Origin: Bradyrhizobium icense
Lineage (GTDB): Bacteria > Pseudomonadota > Alphaproteobacteria > Rhizobiales > Xanthobacteraceae
Assembly: GCF_001693385.1 (NCBI RefSeq)
Contig: NZ_CP016428.1
Span: 3,658,001 to 3,722,000 of the forward strand
DNA: 64,000 bases
Direction: 5' to 3'
Under the pieces are notes generated by a model. That model was not told where the DNA came from and searched no databases. It saw nothing but the letters and a program-made list of their open reading frames with translations. Shown piece by piece: positions 9,085 to 17,474 of this stretch. The position numbers and the translations under genes are program-made. How positions within the stretch are numbered: the first letter of the stretch is position 1; the number at the start of each line of letters is the position of its first letter.

Positions 9085-9099
9085 GCCGCGCCGCCTGAT

Positions 9100-9474
9100 T
9101 TAGCGCGGTAGCTTCGGAAGCTTATCCGCAAAACCATTATAGCAGGTCAGCCGTTCGTCTTCCTCCTTGACGAAACGACAATCATTGACGCCCTTTGCCG
9201 TCGGCGCCTTCGGTTTGGGCTGTGGCGCATAAATGGCGTCGTAGCAATTCAGGCGTTCTTTGGTCGCATCGTCGATGTCCTGGCAGGCCTGCAGCTTCTG
9301 GGCGACAGATAAGGGCTTTTCTTTTTTGCCCGCCGTCGGATTCTTCGAACCGACTACAACCAGCGGCTTGCCGCCGACCGTCGGAGGGTTGGCTTGGGCG
9401 GCCGGGGTGTTCGTTCCCTGGGCCAGCGCCGCCGCCGGATACAGGATCGCCAGCGTCAGGATGATCTTTTTCAT
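9100..9474 (-). CDS. Small exported protein with four cysteines
   Basis: Protein of 124 residues starting with a standard signal peptide (MKKIILTLAILYPAAALAQ, cleavage after ALA). The mature part is Pro/Lys-rich, then has CQDIDDATKERLNCYDA and CRFVKEEDERLTCYNG: two repeats of a Cys-x(n)-R-L-x-Cys-Tyr pattern, probably two short disulfide-closed loops. This RL.CYD pattern is common in small periplasmic proteins of unknown role. The gene is convergent with the membrane protein at 8629. Confidence 0.75.
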   Translation of the reverse strand: MKKIILTLAILYPAAALAQGTNTPAAQANPPTVGGKPLVVVGSKNPTAGKKEKPLSVAQKLQACQDIDDATKERLNCYDAIYAPQPKPKAPTAKGVNDCRFVKEEDERLTCYNGFADKLPKLPR

Positions 9475-9626
9475 ATCGAAATGTCCGAATAGCCGTAAGC
9501 TGAACAAGCGCCTCTGGGGGAGACTGCAACTCCCGACTCTCGGAATCGAAAATCCCGCTGTGCGCCTGCGTTCTCTAGCATCATCCCCGAGCATCTGTCT
9601 AACCTGTTGATTCAATAGCCATTCAA

Positions 9627-10071
9627 TTGAGACCTGCGCGATGGTCCGGAGGGTGTCAGGGAGCTCCGCTTAACGTCCCCCGGAGCGCCGCGGCTTACGG
9701 TGGGGGGATTGCCGGCGTCTCGATGCGGCTTGAGCCTGGCGCGGGGCGCGAGTTGCTGGCACGCCACGGCCGCAGAGTGGCCTTTCGTCATCGAGAGACG
9801 CGGCACCTTCAGCGTCACTGACTGCATCGGTCATACGCCGCCGGGGTTGCCGGCGAAGAATTTCGGCCTGCCGGAGTCGGCGTTCGCAACGTTCCCGAAG
9901 GAGGAAGTGTATTTCGCGCGCGGCAAATACCGCCTGTTGGCGCAGTCGCCGCATGCGACTTATCGAGGTGGCCGCGAGTGGCGCGTCGATTCCCGCCGCT
10001 TCCCGATTGCGGAGAGCACGAAATTTCCGGATCGCGACGTGTTCATCGCCGGCAAGGATGGCTCTCGTTAG
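9627..10071 (+). pseudogene. Oxalate-decarboxylase-type bicupin remnant
   Basis: Fragments of a bicupin can be read in two frames. Frame 3 gives GVSMRLEPGAGRELL at about 9714-9758, and the frame beginning at 9700 continues with HATAAEWPFVIE, so a frameshift splits the metal-binding cupin motif. About 55 residues expected next (the rest of cupin 1) are missing. The text jumps to GTFSVTDCIGHTPPG and LPAKNFGLPESAFATFPKEE, characteristic of the linker in oxalate decarboxylase, then to RLLAQSPH and VDSRRFPIAES, the start of cupin 2, before ending. Frameshift plus internal deletion plus loss of cupin 2 makes this a dead gene. Identification rests on recognised family segments. Confidence 0.7.
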
Positions 10072-10144
10072 GAGACGGCCGCCTGCCGCACACCAGATGT
10101 CACCGATCTCGCGGTGCATCCTGTCCGTGCGGCGTTGCGCCGAT

Positions 10145-10231
10145 CTAGCGCAGGCGATAGGCGTCAAATGCGTGGGCCAGGAATATGCCGATGCTGACGA
10201 AGATGAGGAATGCCGCCACGACTTCGGTCAT
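10145..10231 (-). CDS. 28-residue membrane miniprotein
   Basis: A tiny ORF of 28 codons: MTEVVAAFLIFVSIG followed by IFLAHAFDAYRLR. Almost the whole length is one membrane helix with a basic C-terminal tail. A strong GGGAGGA ribosome binding site lies 6 nt upstream of its ATG. The start overlaps the stop of the next small ORF upstream (ATGA), suggesting translational coupling. Function is unknown; similar lone-helix miniproteins are often assembly or regulatory subunits of membrane complexes. Confidence 0.6.
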   Translation of the reverse strand: MTEVVAAFLIFVSIGIFLAHAFDAYRLR

Positions 10232-10314
10232 AGCCGTCCTCCCTGGATTGCCATGCCGGAAAGGGCACGCTTGAGGAATTCGCGATAGATGAGGTTGAGG
10301 ACCGCTACCAACAT
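10228..10314 (-). CDS. 28-residue miniprotein coupled to the downstream one
   Basis: An ORF of 28 codons reading MLVAVLNLIYREFLKRA then LSGMAIQGGRL. It is weakly hydrophobic at the N-terminus and amphipathic in the middle. Its last codons contain the Shine-Dalgarno of the following miniprotein, and its TGA overlaps that ATG. It may be a real protein or a leader that controls translation of the second. Function is unknown. Confidence 0.4.
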   Translation of the reverse strand: MLVAVLNLIYREFLKRALSGMAIQGGRL

Positions 10315-10543
10315 GATCTAACCCCGTTGTTCGATTGGCCAGACCCTACCGGCGCTTTGTTTCCGGAGCGCTTCGCGGCGGAATAGAATGGTTTCGTCGC
10401 GCCTGCTCTCGATCACAGAATCGCGACGGAACCGGAACGATCCAAAACAAGCTCTATCAGCGATCGGCCCGCCCTTTTCTCGCCATCCTAATTCGGGAGA
10501 CGTGCGGGGCGGTGCTACGGGGCAATGTTCCCAAAGGTCCTAC

Positions 10544-11566
10544 GTGATCATCCGACATTTGCAGCAAAACGAGACGTTTAGGTCACGCCGCGCGTTCCTG
10601 CGCGGAATTGTGTCTTCGGCCAGCGCGCTTGCGCTCGGCGGATGCGCCAGTCTGGGCGCGACGGGCGCGCGCTACGATGCTTCGTCGCTCTCGGTGGAGC
10701 CGACATTGCTCGTCGCGACCACGCGCAAGCCGGCGAGCGGCGGCCGGGCGAAACCGTGGTTTGGTCCGGAGCGCGCTTCGAAGATGACCGTGGCACGGGC
10801 GAAACTGGTGCCGCCCGACGAGAATCGTTTCTCCCTCGCCGCAGCCGGACTTGGCGATTGGCGTCTCGATACGGTCGAGCCGGTATCGGGAGAGGTCGGT
10901 GATCTTCTCGGGCAAGCCAGCGGCGGCCCGGACGTGCTGATCTACGTGCACGGTTTCAAGCAGACGTTCGAGACGGCGGCGCTCGACGCTGCGCACCTCG
11001 CCGACGGCATCAGATTCCGCGGTCAGACGATGATCTTCTCCTGGCCATCCAAGGCGGGACTGTTCGATTACGACTATGACCGCGACAGTGCGATGTACTC
11101 CCGCGATGCCTTCGAGCGCGTGCTGCATTCCCTCGCCACCGCCCCGAGCGTCGGCCGCGTTCACATCGTCGCGCACAGCATGGGAACCATGCTGACCCTC
11201 GAAGGGCTGCGTCAGCTCTATGCGCGATATGGCGACAGCATTGCCGGCAAGATCGGGGCCGTGGTATTCGCCTCACCGGACATCGATATGGATGTGTTCT
11301 CTTCGGCGACCCAGAATATCGGACCACTCACCCGCAAGATTACCGTCGTCGCCTCGACGAATGATCGCGCGCTTGCGTTGTCGGGACGATTGGCCGGTGG
11401 GATGACGCGGGTCGGCGCCGCAGAGAAGGCCACTATCGAGCAACTCGGCGTGCGCGTCATCGATGCGTCCGATTCAGGCTGGGGTATCATCAACCACGAT
11501 CTGTTCCTATCCAACGCCGAGGTACGGAAGGTGATCCGCCGCTCGATCGATACCTCGGCCGCGTGA
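10544..11566 (+). CDS. Alpha/beta hydrolase (DUF900 type), Tat-exported lipoprotein
   Basis: From the GTG at 10544 the protein has 340 residues. It starts with a twin-arginine signal (SRRAFLRGIVSSA) running into a lipobox LGGC, so it is predicted to be exported folded and lipidated. The hydrolase fold shows VLIYVHGFKQTF, a nucleophile elbow AHSMGT (Ser212) and a late DLFLSNAEV segment with the His in INHD. This matches the DUF900 group of alpha/beta hydrolases, substrate unknown. An in-frame ATG at 10388 would add 52 unlikely residues before the Tat motif, so the later start is preferred. Confidence 0.82.
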   Translation: MIIRHLQQNETFRSRRAFLRGIVSSASALALGGCASLGATGARYDASSLSVEPTLLVATTRKPASGGRAKPWFGPERASKMTVARAKLVPPDENRFSLAAAGLGDWRLDTVEPVSGEVGDLLGQASGGPDVLIYVHGFKQTFETAALDAAHLADGIRFRGQTMIFSWPSKAGLFDYDYDRDSAMYSRDAFERVLHSLATAPSVGRVHIVAHSMGTMLTLEGLRQLYARYGDSIAGKIGAVVFASPDIDMDVFSSATQNIGPLTRKITVVASTNDRALALSGRLAGGMTRVGAAEKATIEQLGVRVIDASDSGWGIINHDLFLSNAEVRKVIRRSIDTSAA

Positions 11567-11870
11567 GCTCGCCTTCGGCGCGACGGGATCGCACGGCAAT
11601 GATGGTGCCCGTCCATCGCCGGCAAGCGGCCACCACAACGTCACGGTGTCGTCACCCATAATCTCGCCAAATTGACGGAACAATTATTCGTGGCCGGCAC
11701 GGTGGTGCCCGGTCTCGCCTCGAACTGCTCAACGCTTGAATTGCTCGACGTCCGCAACGCCGACCGGTTTTCGGCGCGCGATGCTTTGCGACTCGATCAG
11801 GGAGATATGGGCGACAGCGGGCGTTTGTCGGCGATCCAGATTGTTCAGTTGTTACAGAGGAATAAAAATC
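11567..11870. other. Intergenic, no gene seen
   Basis: No frame here has family resemblance or a credible start. The last 30 bases carry the AGAGGAA ribosome binding site of the gene at 11871. Confidence 0.6.
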
Positions 11871-12215
11871 ATGCGTCAAGCAACATCCAAAGCCGGGACG
11901 GGTTCGAGCGCGAACCGTCAACAGGTGCTATCACTCGCGGCGGGCATCGCCTTGCTCGCGGGCGTCACCACGGCTCATGCGCAGAGCACGGGCATCGCCT
12001 CCTGCGACGACTTCCTGACCAAATACGACGCCTGCGTCGTCTCCAAGGTCCCCGAGGCACAGCGCGCGATGTACAAGACGCAGATCGACCAGACACGCAA
12101 GGCCTGGGTCGACATGGCCAAGAATCCGTCGACCAAGGCGACCATGGAAGCGACCTGCAAGCAAACCCTGGACGCGACGAAGGCCTCGCTCACGGCCTAT
12201 GGCTGCTCCTTCTGA
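11871..12215 (+). CDS. Small exported protein with conserved cysteines
   Basis: Protein of 114 residues. A long signal peptide (hydrophobic core LSLAAGIALLAGVTT, ending AHAQ at about 38) precedes a helical mature domain of about 75 residues with four Cys (SCDDFL, DACVVS, TCKQTL, GCSF), likely two disulfides tying helices together. AGAGGAA lies 7 nt before the ATG. It resembles small periplasmic hypothetical proteins of rhizobia. The function is not known. Confidence 0.75.
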   Translation: MRQATSKAGTGSSANRQQVLSLAAGIALLAGVTTAHAQSTGIASCDDFLTKYDACVVSKVPEAQRAMYKTQIDQTRKAWVDMAKNPSTKATMEATCKQTLDATKASLTAYGCSF

Positions 12216-12507
12216 TCGGCGCGTGCGTCGCTGAAGGGAGTGGCGTCGAATGGGCGCCACTCCTTGAAGGCGGGCGGGCCGAATCGGGAGGCGCGGCCGA
12301 TGATGACGGCGTGGCGCGCTTTGCGGAACTTCGATCGAACCGACATGTGCTGCGCTCGCGCATGCTCATCTGGATTAACCTCTTGTTAACCATAACGCCC
12401 CAGCATTGCCGCTTCACAGCGAGTCGCCAAGGACCGTAGTCCGAAGGCGCGATTGACCGTTCATCTTGGGGGCGAGCAGTGCTCGCGGGGCTCCAAGGAG
12501 TAACGTC

Positions 12508-12615
12508 ATGTCATCATCTGGCGTACGCCTGCTGTCCGAATTCGTCCCGGCGATTTTCGGAGCACTTGGTTTGGGTATCCCGATTGCGGTTGCGATTATC
12601 TGGATTTGTTCCTGA
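12508..12615 (+). CDS. 35-residue membrane miniprotein
   Basis: An ORF of 35 codons with a near-perfect AAGGAG 7 nt before the ATG. After a short polar start (MSSSGVRLLSEFVP) it is one membrane helix (AIFGALGLGIPIAVAIIW) ending ICS. The strong ribosome binding site and clean helix support translation. It stands alone between the Cys-rich exported protein and the convergent hydrolase remnant. Function is unknown. Confidence 0.55.
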   Translation: MSSSGVRLLSEFVPAIFGALGLGIPIAVAIIWICS

Positions 12616-12769
12616 TCGGCGTGCCCTTGTCTTCCACGGTGCCCGTCTGAAGCGGGCGCGGCGAAGCATGGGACGAAGCTAATCGTGCGTGCGGGGATCG
12701 TGATGATTTCAATAGGTCGGGATGCATCTCAACACGTGATGCGAGCGTCGAAGCAATCTCCTGAAATTC

Positions 12770-13563
12770 TTAAGCTTTTGCCAGCATCCCGTGCGAGAAA
12801 CCGGGGTAGGTCTTCAGCGTGCCGTTCGGCAGCAGCTTGATCGCCTTCAAGGCCGAAGCGGCGATCGGAACGACCTGGTCGTCCTCACCGTGCAGCACCA
12901 GCGTCGGCACGGTGATCGCCTTGAGGTCCTCGGTCTGATCAGTTTCCGAGAAGGCCTTGATGCCGTCGTAGTGCGCCTTGGCGCTGCCCATCATCCCCTG
13001 CCGCCACCAATTCTGGATCACGCCCTCATGGACCGTCGCGCCCTCGCGATTGAAGCCGTAGAACGGCCCGACGGGACGTCACGGAAGAACTGTGCACGGT
13101 TGCTGGCCAGCACCGTCCGAAAGCCGTCGAAGACCTCCATCGGTGTGCCCTCGGGGTTGTCGTCGGTCTTCAGCATCAGCGGCGGAATGGCGGCGACGAG
13201 AACGGCCTTGGCCACCCGGCCCGCCGGTTCGCCGTGTCGCGCCACGTACCGCGCGACTTCGCCGCCACCGGTGGAATGGCCGATATCAACCGCGTTCCGC
13301 AAATCCAGCGCCTTGGCGACGGCAAAGGCGTCGGCCGCGTAGTGGTCAATGTCGTGACCCTCGGCCACCTGCTCCGAGCGTCCGTGGCCGCGTCGGTCAT
13401 GCGCGACGACGCGATAGCCCTTCGACAGGAAGAACAGCATCTGCGCGTCCCAGTCATCGGAACCGAGTGGCCAGCCATGGTGAAAAACAATTGGCCGAGC
13501 GTCCTTGGGACCCCAATCCTTGTAGAAAATCTGTACGTCGTCGTCGGTGGTGACAAAGCCCAT
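12770..13563 (-). pseudogene. Chloroperoxidase-like alpha/beta hydrolase, frameshifted
   Basis: The first 163 codons from the ATG at 13563 read as a non-heme chloroperoxidase/esterase: FHHGWPLGSDDWD, then the nucleophile elbow GHSTGGG. After FRDVPSG the frame is lost at about 13066, where one base is missing in a G/C run. The other frame resumes with VIQNWWRQG and runs through VPTLVLHGEDDQVVP and the catalytic His in GFSHGML. The end GML-AKA lacks about 15 residues normally found between GML and the terminal KA, so a second in-frame loss is likely. Probably non-functional, unless the indel is a sequencing error. Downstream of the antiporter gene on the same strand. Confidence 0.8.
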
Positions 13564-13621
13564 AGTATGCTCTCCTTCTTGAACATCGTGGGTGCTTCAG
13601 CGGCCCTTTTTGGATATTTGC

Positions 13622-15391
13622 CTACTTCGGCGCCGTTGTTCCGATCAGCGGCTCCGGGATGGGCTGGGTGAACAGCCGGTCCCGGCCCGACATGACATCG
13701 CCCTGCACCTGCTCGGAAAGGCGTTCGGTGTCGCGCTGACGGATGTCTTCGATTGCCTCCTCGACATCGACCTCAGCGAAACCCAATGCACGAAGCCCTT
13801 CCGCCCCCATCCGGTAAGCGGATTCGACCGTCTCGCGGATCTGATAGTCGACACCCGCCCGGATCAGCTCCGCGGCATGTCCGCGATCGTAGCTTCGCAC
13901 CAGCAGCCTCGCCTGCGGAAATTCGCGCTGCGCCAGTTCCACGATCTGCAGCGCGGCCTTCGGGTCGTCGATGCAGACCATGATCGCATCCGCTTCTGCC
14001 GCGCCCGAGTGGCGCAGGGTGTCGAGCCGGACGCCGTCGCCGAAAAAGACTTTGAACCCATATCGGCCTGCATCGCGGATCCGGTCGGGGTCCCGGTCGA
14101 TGACGGCAAGGTCGACGCCCCTTGACAGCAGAAGTTGCGAGGCGATCTGGCCGAAGCGGCCGAAGCCGATGAGGAGGATCCGCCCCTTCAGATCGCGTGC
14201 GACATCGACGCCGTCCATTGACGTCTCGCCATGCAAGAGCCGGTCGGCCGCCAGCATGAACAGCGGTGTCATGGCCATCGAGAGGATCACGACGGTGACG
14301 AACAGCGCATTTTCCCGCGCATCGATCACGCCGCCCGACGTCGCCGCGGCATAGAGCACGAAGGCGAATTCGCCGCCCTGCAGGAACATGGACGCCCGGC
14401 GCACGGCCTGATGGTTGGAACCGCCGAATAGGCGCGCCACCACATAGACCATGGCACCCTTCGCCACCGTAAACGCAGCCAGCATGGACAGCAGAAGCCG
14501 CCATTCGGCCGCGACGACGGAAAGATCGAGCGACATGCCGACGGCGAGGAAGAACAGTCCCATGAGCAGGCCACGAAACGGTTCGATGTCGCTCTCGATC
14601 TGGTGGCGGTAACTCGAGCTCGACAGCATTACGCCGGCAAGGAATGCGCCCATGGCCATCGACAGGCCGGCCGCGTCCATCAGGAGCGCCGCGCCGAGGA
14701 CCACCAGCAACGCGCCGGCCGTCAGCACCTCTCGCGTTCGTGCGCGCGCCAGCAGGGCGAAGAAGGGGTTCAGTGCCCAGCGCGACACCCCCAGCAGCGC
14801 CACCAGCGCAGCCGCTGCCAGCATGGCGTCGGTCCATCCGGCATGCCCGTGCGAGAGTGGCGACAGGAAGGCGACCACCGCCAGCAATGGCACGATCATC
14901 AAATCCTCGAACAGCAGGATCGCGACCGATTTCTGGCCTTCCGCGCTCGAAAGCTCACCTCGGTCCTGCAGCACCGACATGATGACGGCTGTCGAGGACA
15001 GAACGAAGCCGGCCCCGGCAATGAAGGCGACCGGAGCGGAAAAGCCGAAGATCGCCGCGCCTGCGAGCGCCAGGGCGACCGTCGCGCCGGCCACTTGAAC
15101 AGAGCCAAGTCCGAAGATCTGGCCACGCATCGCCCATAGTTTTTGAGGGCGCAGTTCCAATCCGATCACGAACAGGAACATCACCACCCCGAGTTCGGAG
15201 AAATGAAGAATGGACTGGGCATCGGTGATCAGGCTCAGCACCGATGGCCCGACCAGCAGACCGGAGGCGAAATAGCCCAGGACCGATCCAAGCCCGATCC
15301 GCCGGAACACCGGCACGGCGACAACCGCCGCCCCCATCAGGACGACCGCAGGTCCGATCACCTGCCCAAGGCTCGCTTCAGCCATCAACAC
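13622..15391 (-). CDS. Kef-type (CPA2) cation:proton antiporter with TrkA-N domain
   Basis: Protein of 589 residues. About 12 membrane segments fill residues 1-385, including FLFVIGLELRP and the LLFEDLMIVPLLAVV segment typical of the CPA2 core. A cytoplasmic TrkA-N/RCK domain follows (about 403-520) with the nucleotide-binding motif GFGRFGQ and DRDPDRI. This layout is that of the KefB/KefC glutathione-gated potassium efflux systems. No KefF/KefG ancillary quinone reductase is adjacent. Potassium or sodium efflux coupled to proton entry is expected. Confidence 0.9.
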   Translation of the reverse strand: MLMAEASLGQVIGPAVVLMGAAVVAVPVFRRIGLGSVLGYFASGLLVGPSVLSLITDAQSILHFSELGVVMFLFVIGLELRPQKLWAMRGQIFGLGSVQVAGATVALALAGAAIFGFSAPVAFIAGAGFVLSSTAVIMSVLQDRGELSSAEGQKSVAILLFEDLMIVPLLAVVAFLSPLSHGHAGWTDAMLAAAALVALLGVSRWALNPFFALLARARTREVLTAGALLVVLGAALLMDAAGLSMAMGAFLAGVMLSSSSYRHQIESDIEPFRGLLMGLFFLAVGMSLDLSVVAAEWRLLLSMLAAFTVAKGAMVYVVARLFGGSNHQAVRRASMFLQGGEFAFVLYAAATSGGVIDARENALFVTVVILSMAMTPLFMLAADRLLHGETSMDGVDVARDLKGRILLIGFGRFGQIASQLLLSRGVDLAVIDRDPDRIRDAGRYGFKVFFGDGVRLDTLRHSGAAEADAIMVCIDDPKAALQIVELAQREFPQARLLVRSYDRGHAAELIRAGVDYQIRETVESAYRMGAEGLRALGFAEVDVEEAIEDIRQRDTERLSEQVQGDVMSGRDRLFTQPIPEPLIGTTAPK

Positions 15392-15501
15392 GTCTTTCTG
15401 ATCTCATGCGCGAGGCATGTCGGACTGGGCCGCAGGGTGGGGATGACGAGGCTCGATCAACCTTAGCTTTCGCGATGCATCGCTCGCCATCCCAGCTCAG
15501 T

Positions 15502-16155
15502 TCACTCTGCGGCGCGTGGAAGCGGCGTGTTGAGAAGCTGCTGCTCCCAAAGATACGCGATGCCGCTGCCGCCGAAGTGCTGGATGAGAATCTCGGTCAG
15601 CTCCTCGACATGCTCGGTGCGCGCCCAATCGCGTTGCCATTCGCCAGCGAGCGCCATCACGGTCATCACGTTCGCGCCAGCCGCGATCATTCGCTGGATG
15701 GCAACTTCGTGAGACTCCTTCGAAATCCCGCCCGACGCGTCGGTGATCACGGTCACGTCCCAGCCTCCGCCGGCGGCTTGGATCACAGGCATTGCGACGC
15801 AGACCTCGGTCCACAGGCCGGCGATGATCAGCTGCTTGCGGCCGGTCGCCTTGACGACGTTCACCACATTCTCGTCCTGCCAGGTGTTCACCCAGGTGCG
15901 ATCGATGACTTCCTGGTCCGGAAATACGTCGGTGATCTGCTTAAAGAGAAGTCCACCGCGCGCCGCGATCACGCTGGTGAGAATGGTCGGAACATTGAAG
16001 GCTTTTGCTAGCTTCGCTAGCGCGGTCGTGTTGTTGACCACAGCTTGCGGATCGTGGCTGTTCAAGTTCGCGAGCTGATAGGGCTGGTGATCAATCAGAA
16101 CGAGGACCGAGTCTTCGGGGCGAAGAAGCGAATCAAGGCCGTTGCGAAAAGCCAT
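15502..16155 (-). CDS. Isochorismatase-like (YcaC-type) hydrolase
   Basis: Protein of 217 residues with the cysteine-hydrolase fold. The triad can be placed as Asp22 (VLIDHQPYQ), Lys102 (VVKATG) and Cys119 (LWTEVCVAMP). The length and the WTEVCV segment match E. coli YcaC, whose substrate is not established. The ATG at 16155 follows GGAAAGGAAG and gives the family N-terminus. It is transcribed divergently from the LysR gene at 16309, which is its likely regulator, and sits beside pirin and cupin genes. Confidence 0.88.
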   Translation of the reverse strand: MAFRNGLDSLLRPEDSVLVLIDHQPYQLANLNSHDPQAVVNNTTALAKLAKAFNVPTILTSVIAARGGLLFKQITDVFPDQEVIDRTWVNTWQDENVVNVVKATGRKQLIIAGLWTEVCVAMPVIQAAGGGWDVTVITDASGGISKESHEVAIQRMIAAGANVMTVMALAGEWQRDWARTEHVEELTEILIQHFGGSGIAYLWEQQLLNTPLPRAAE

Positions 16156-16308
16156 TACGACTTCCTTTCCTGCTGTTGTAAGCGGCATCGGGTTTTCCGG
16201 TAGGCATCCGTCAGCGGCGACGTCGCCTGGCCGCAATTTGTCGTTCCCCACCGCGATGCGGTAGTGCCATAGTTCGGTAATCTGTGTCGCGAGAAGCGGA
16301 ACGCCAGA

Positions 16309-17202
16309 ATGGAAATCGAAGATCTAGAGACATTCGTCGCAGTGGCCGATGCCGGGGGCGTATCGGCCGCCGCGCGCCGGCTCGGCGTCTCCAAGTCAAT
16401 CGTCAGTCGGCGGCTCTTTCGGGTTGAAGCGGAGCTCGGCGTCCAGCTTCTTGCACGAACGACCCGCGGCGCCGCGCTCACCGAAGCGGGAATCACGTTT
16501 AGAGATCATGCGGCTAGAGCCAGCGCCGAGATCGACACGGCCAGGGAAACGATCCTCCCGACCGGCGACCTTCGCGGCCGCCTGAGGGTTGCCATGCCGC
16601 TGACTTTCGGCCCGACCCACTTCGCCCCGGTGCTCGCGGAAATGGCGCGCCAGCACCCGCAGCTTCACATTCATACCTCCTACAGCGATCGCTTCGTCGA
16701 TCTCGTCGCAGAGGGTTTCGATTGCGCGATCCGGGGCGCCTACCTTCAGGACTCCAACCTGATCGCGAAGCGCGTCGGGCCGATCCATGGAAAGCTTGTC
16801 GCAAGCCCGGATTATATCGAAGCGCACGGGTCACCCGAGACTCTGGACGAACTCGTCACCCATCAGGCCCTCATGCAGGGGACGGAAGCCTGGCAGTTCT
16901 TGGATGGCCGCAAGATTGTTGCGGTCCAGCCGCAGGGCAGGTTCAAGGCCGACAGCGCCACGGCGCTTGCTGCCGCCGCGGCGGCAGGTCTCGGCATCGC
17001 CTGGCTCCCCGATTGCATCACACATGAATATGTGGCCTCCGGCGCGCTGGTCCCAATCATGACACGCTATCCGGTACCTCCGGGGGCCGCGTATGTCGTC
17101 CGACCGCCGGGTCAGCATCCCACGCGGAAAGTGCGGGTGCTCACCGAGATGCTAATTGAGTATTTCAAACGGAACCCGGATCTTTGGGGTCTCGACGGCT
17201 AG
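16309..17202 (+). CDS. LysR-family transcriptional regulator
   Basis: Protein of 297 residues. The winged helix-turn-helix occupies residues 1-60 (LETFVAVADAGGVSAAARRLG, SKSIVSRRL), followed by the periplasmic-binding-fold effector domain (about 90-295). The sequence resembles LysR members next to pirin/isochorismatase genes. It is divergent from the YcaC-like gene with a 153-bp shared intergenic region, the usual arrangement for autoregulation plus activation of the neighbour; an aromatic ligand is possible but unproven. Confidence 0.9.
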   Translation: MEIEDLETFVAVADAGGVSAAARRLGVSKSIVSRRLFRVEAELGVQLLARTTRGAALTEAGITFRDHAARASAEIDTARETILPTGDLRGRLRVAMPLTFGPTHFAPVLAEMARQHPQLHIHTSYSDRFVDLVAEGFDCAIRGAYLQDSNLIAKRVGPIHGKLVASPDYIEAHGSPETLDELVTHQALMQGTEAWQFLDGRKIVAVQPQGRFKADSATALAAAAAAGLGIAWLPDCITHEYVASGALVPIMTRYPVPPGAAYVVRPPGQHPTRKVRVLTEMLIEYFKRNPDLWGLDG

Positions 17203-17474
17203 GGCGCGAACGGTGCGAAGCCTTATTAAAGAGTTGCGTTCGACGGTCGCTCTACAGCGAGCCGCCGGGCTCGACGACACCGCGCGCCCGTTCCACTTGC
17301 CGCGACACAGCTTGACGCATCACAGGACTAGTTGGGCAGACGGTCGCTGGCCAAGTTTAGGCGTTCGTCGGGCCGAAAGCGCTCTTCCCGCTCGTGTGGT
17401 CCGGATCAATCGAAATCAGGCATTCGCATCGGCAAGGGCGAGGCCTCCCGGAAGCCCAAGAGAGGATGACGTTC

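Noticed and set aside
13622..14125. Plus-strand frames within the Kef antiporter gene
   Set aside because: Shadow frames; the minus-strand TrkA-N motif and membrane helices are clear.
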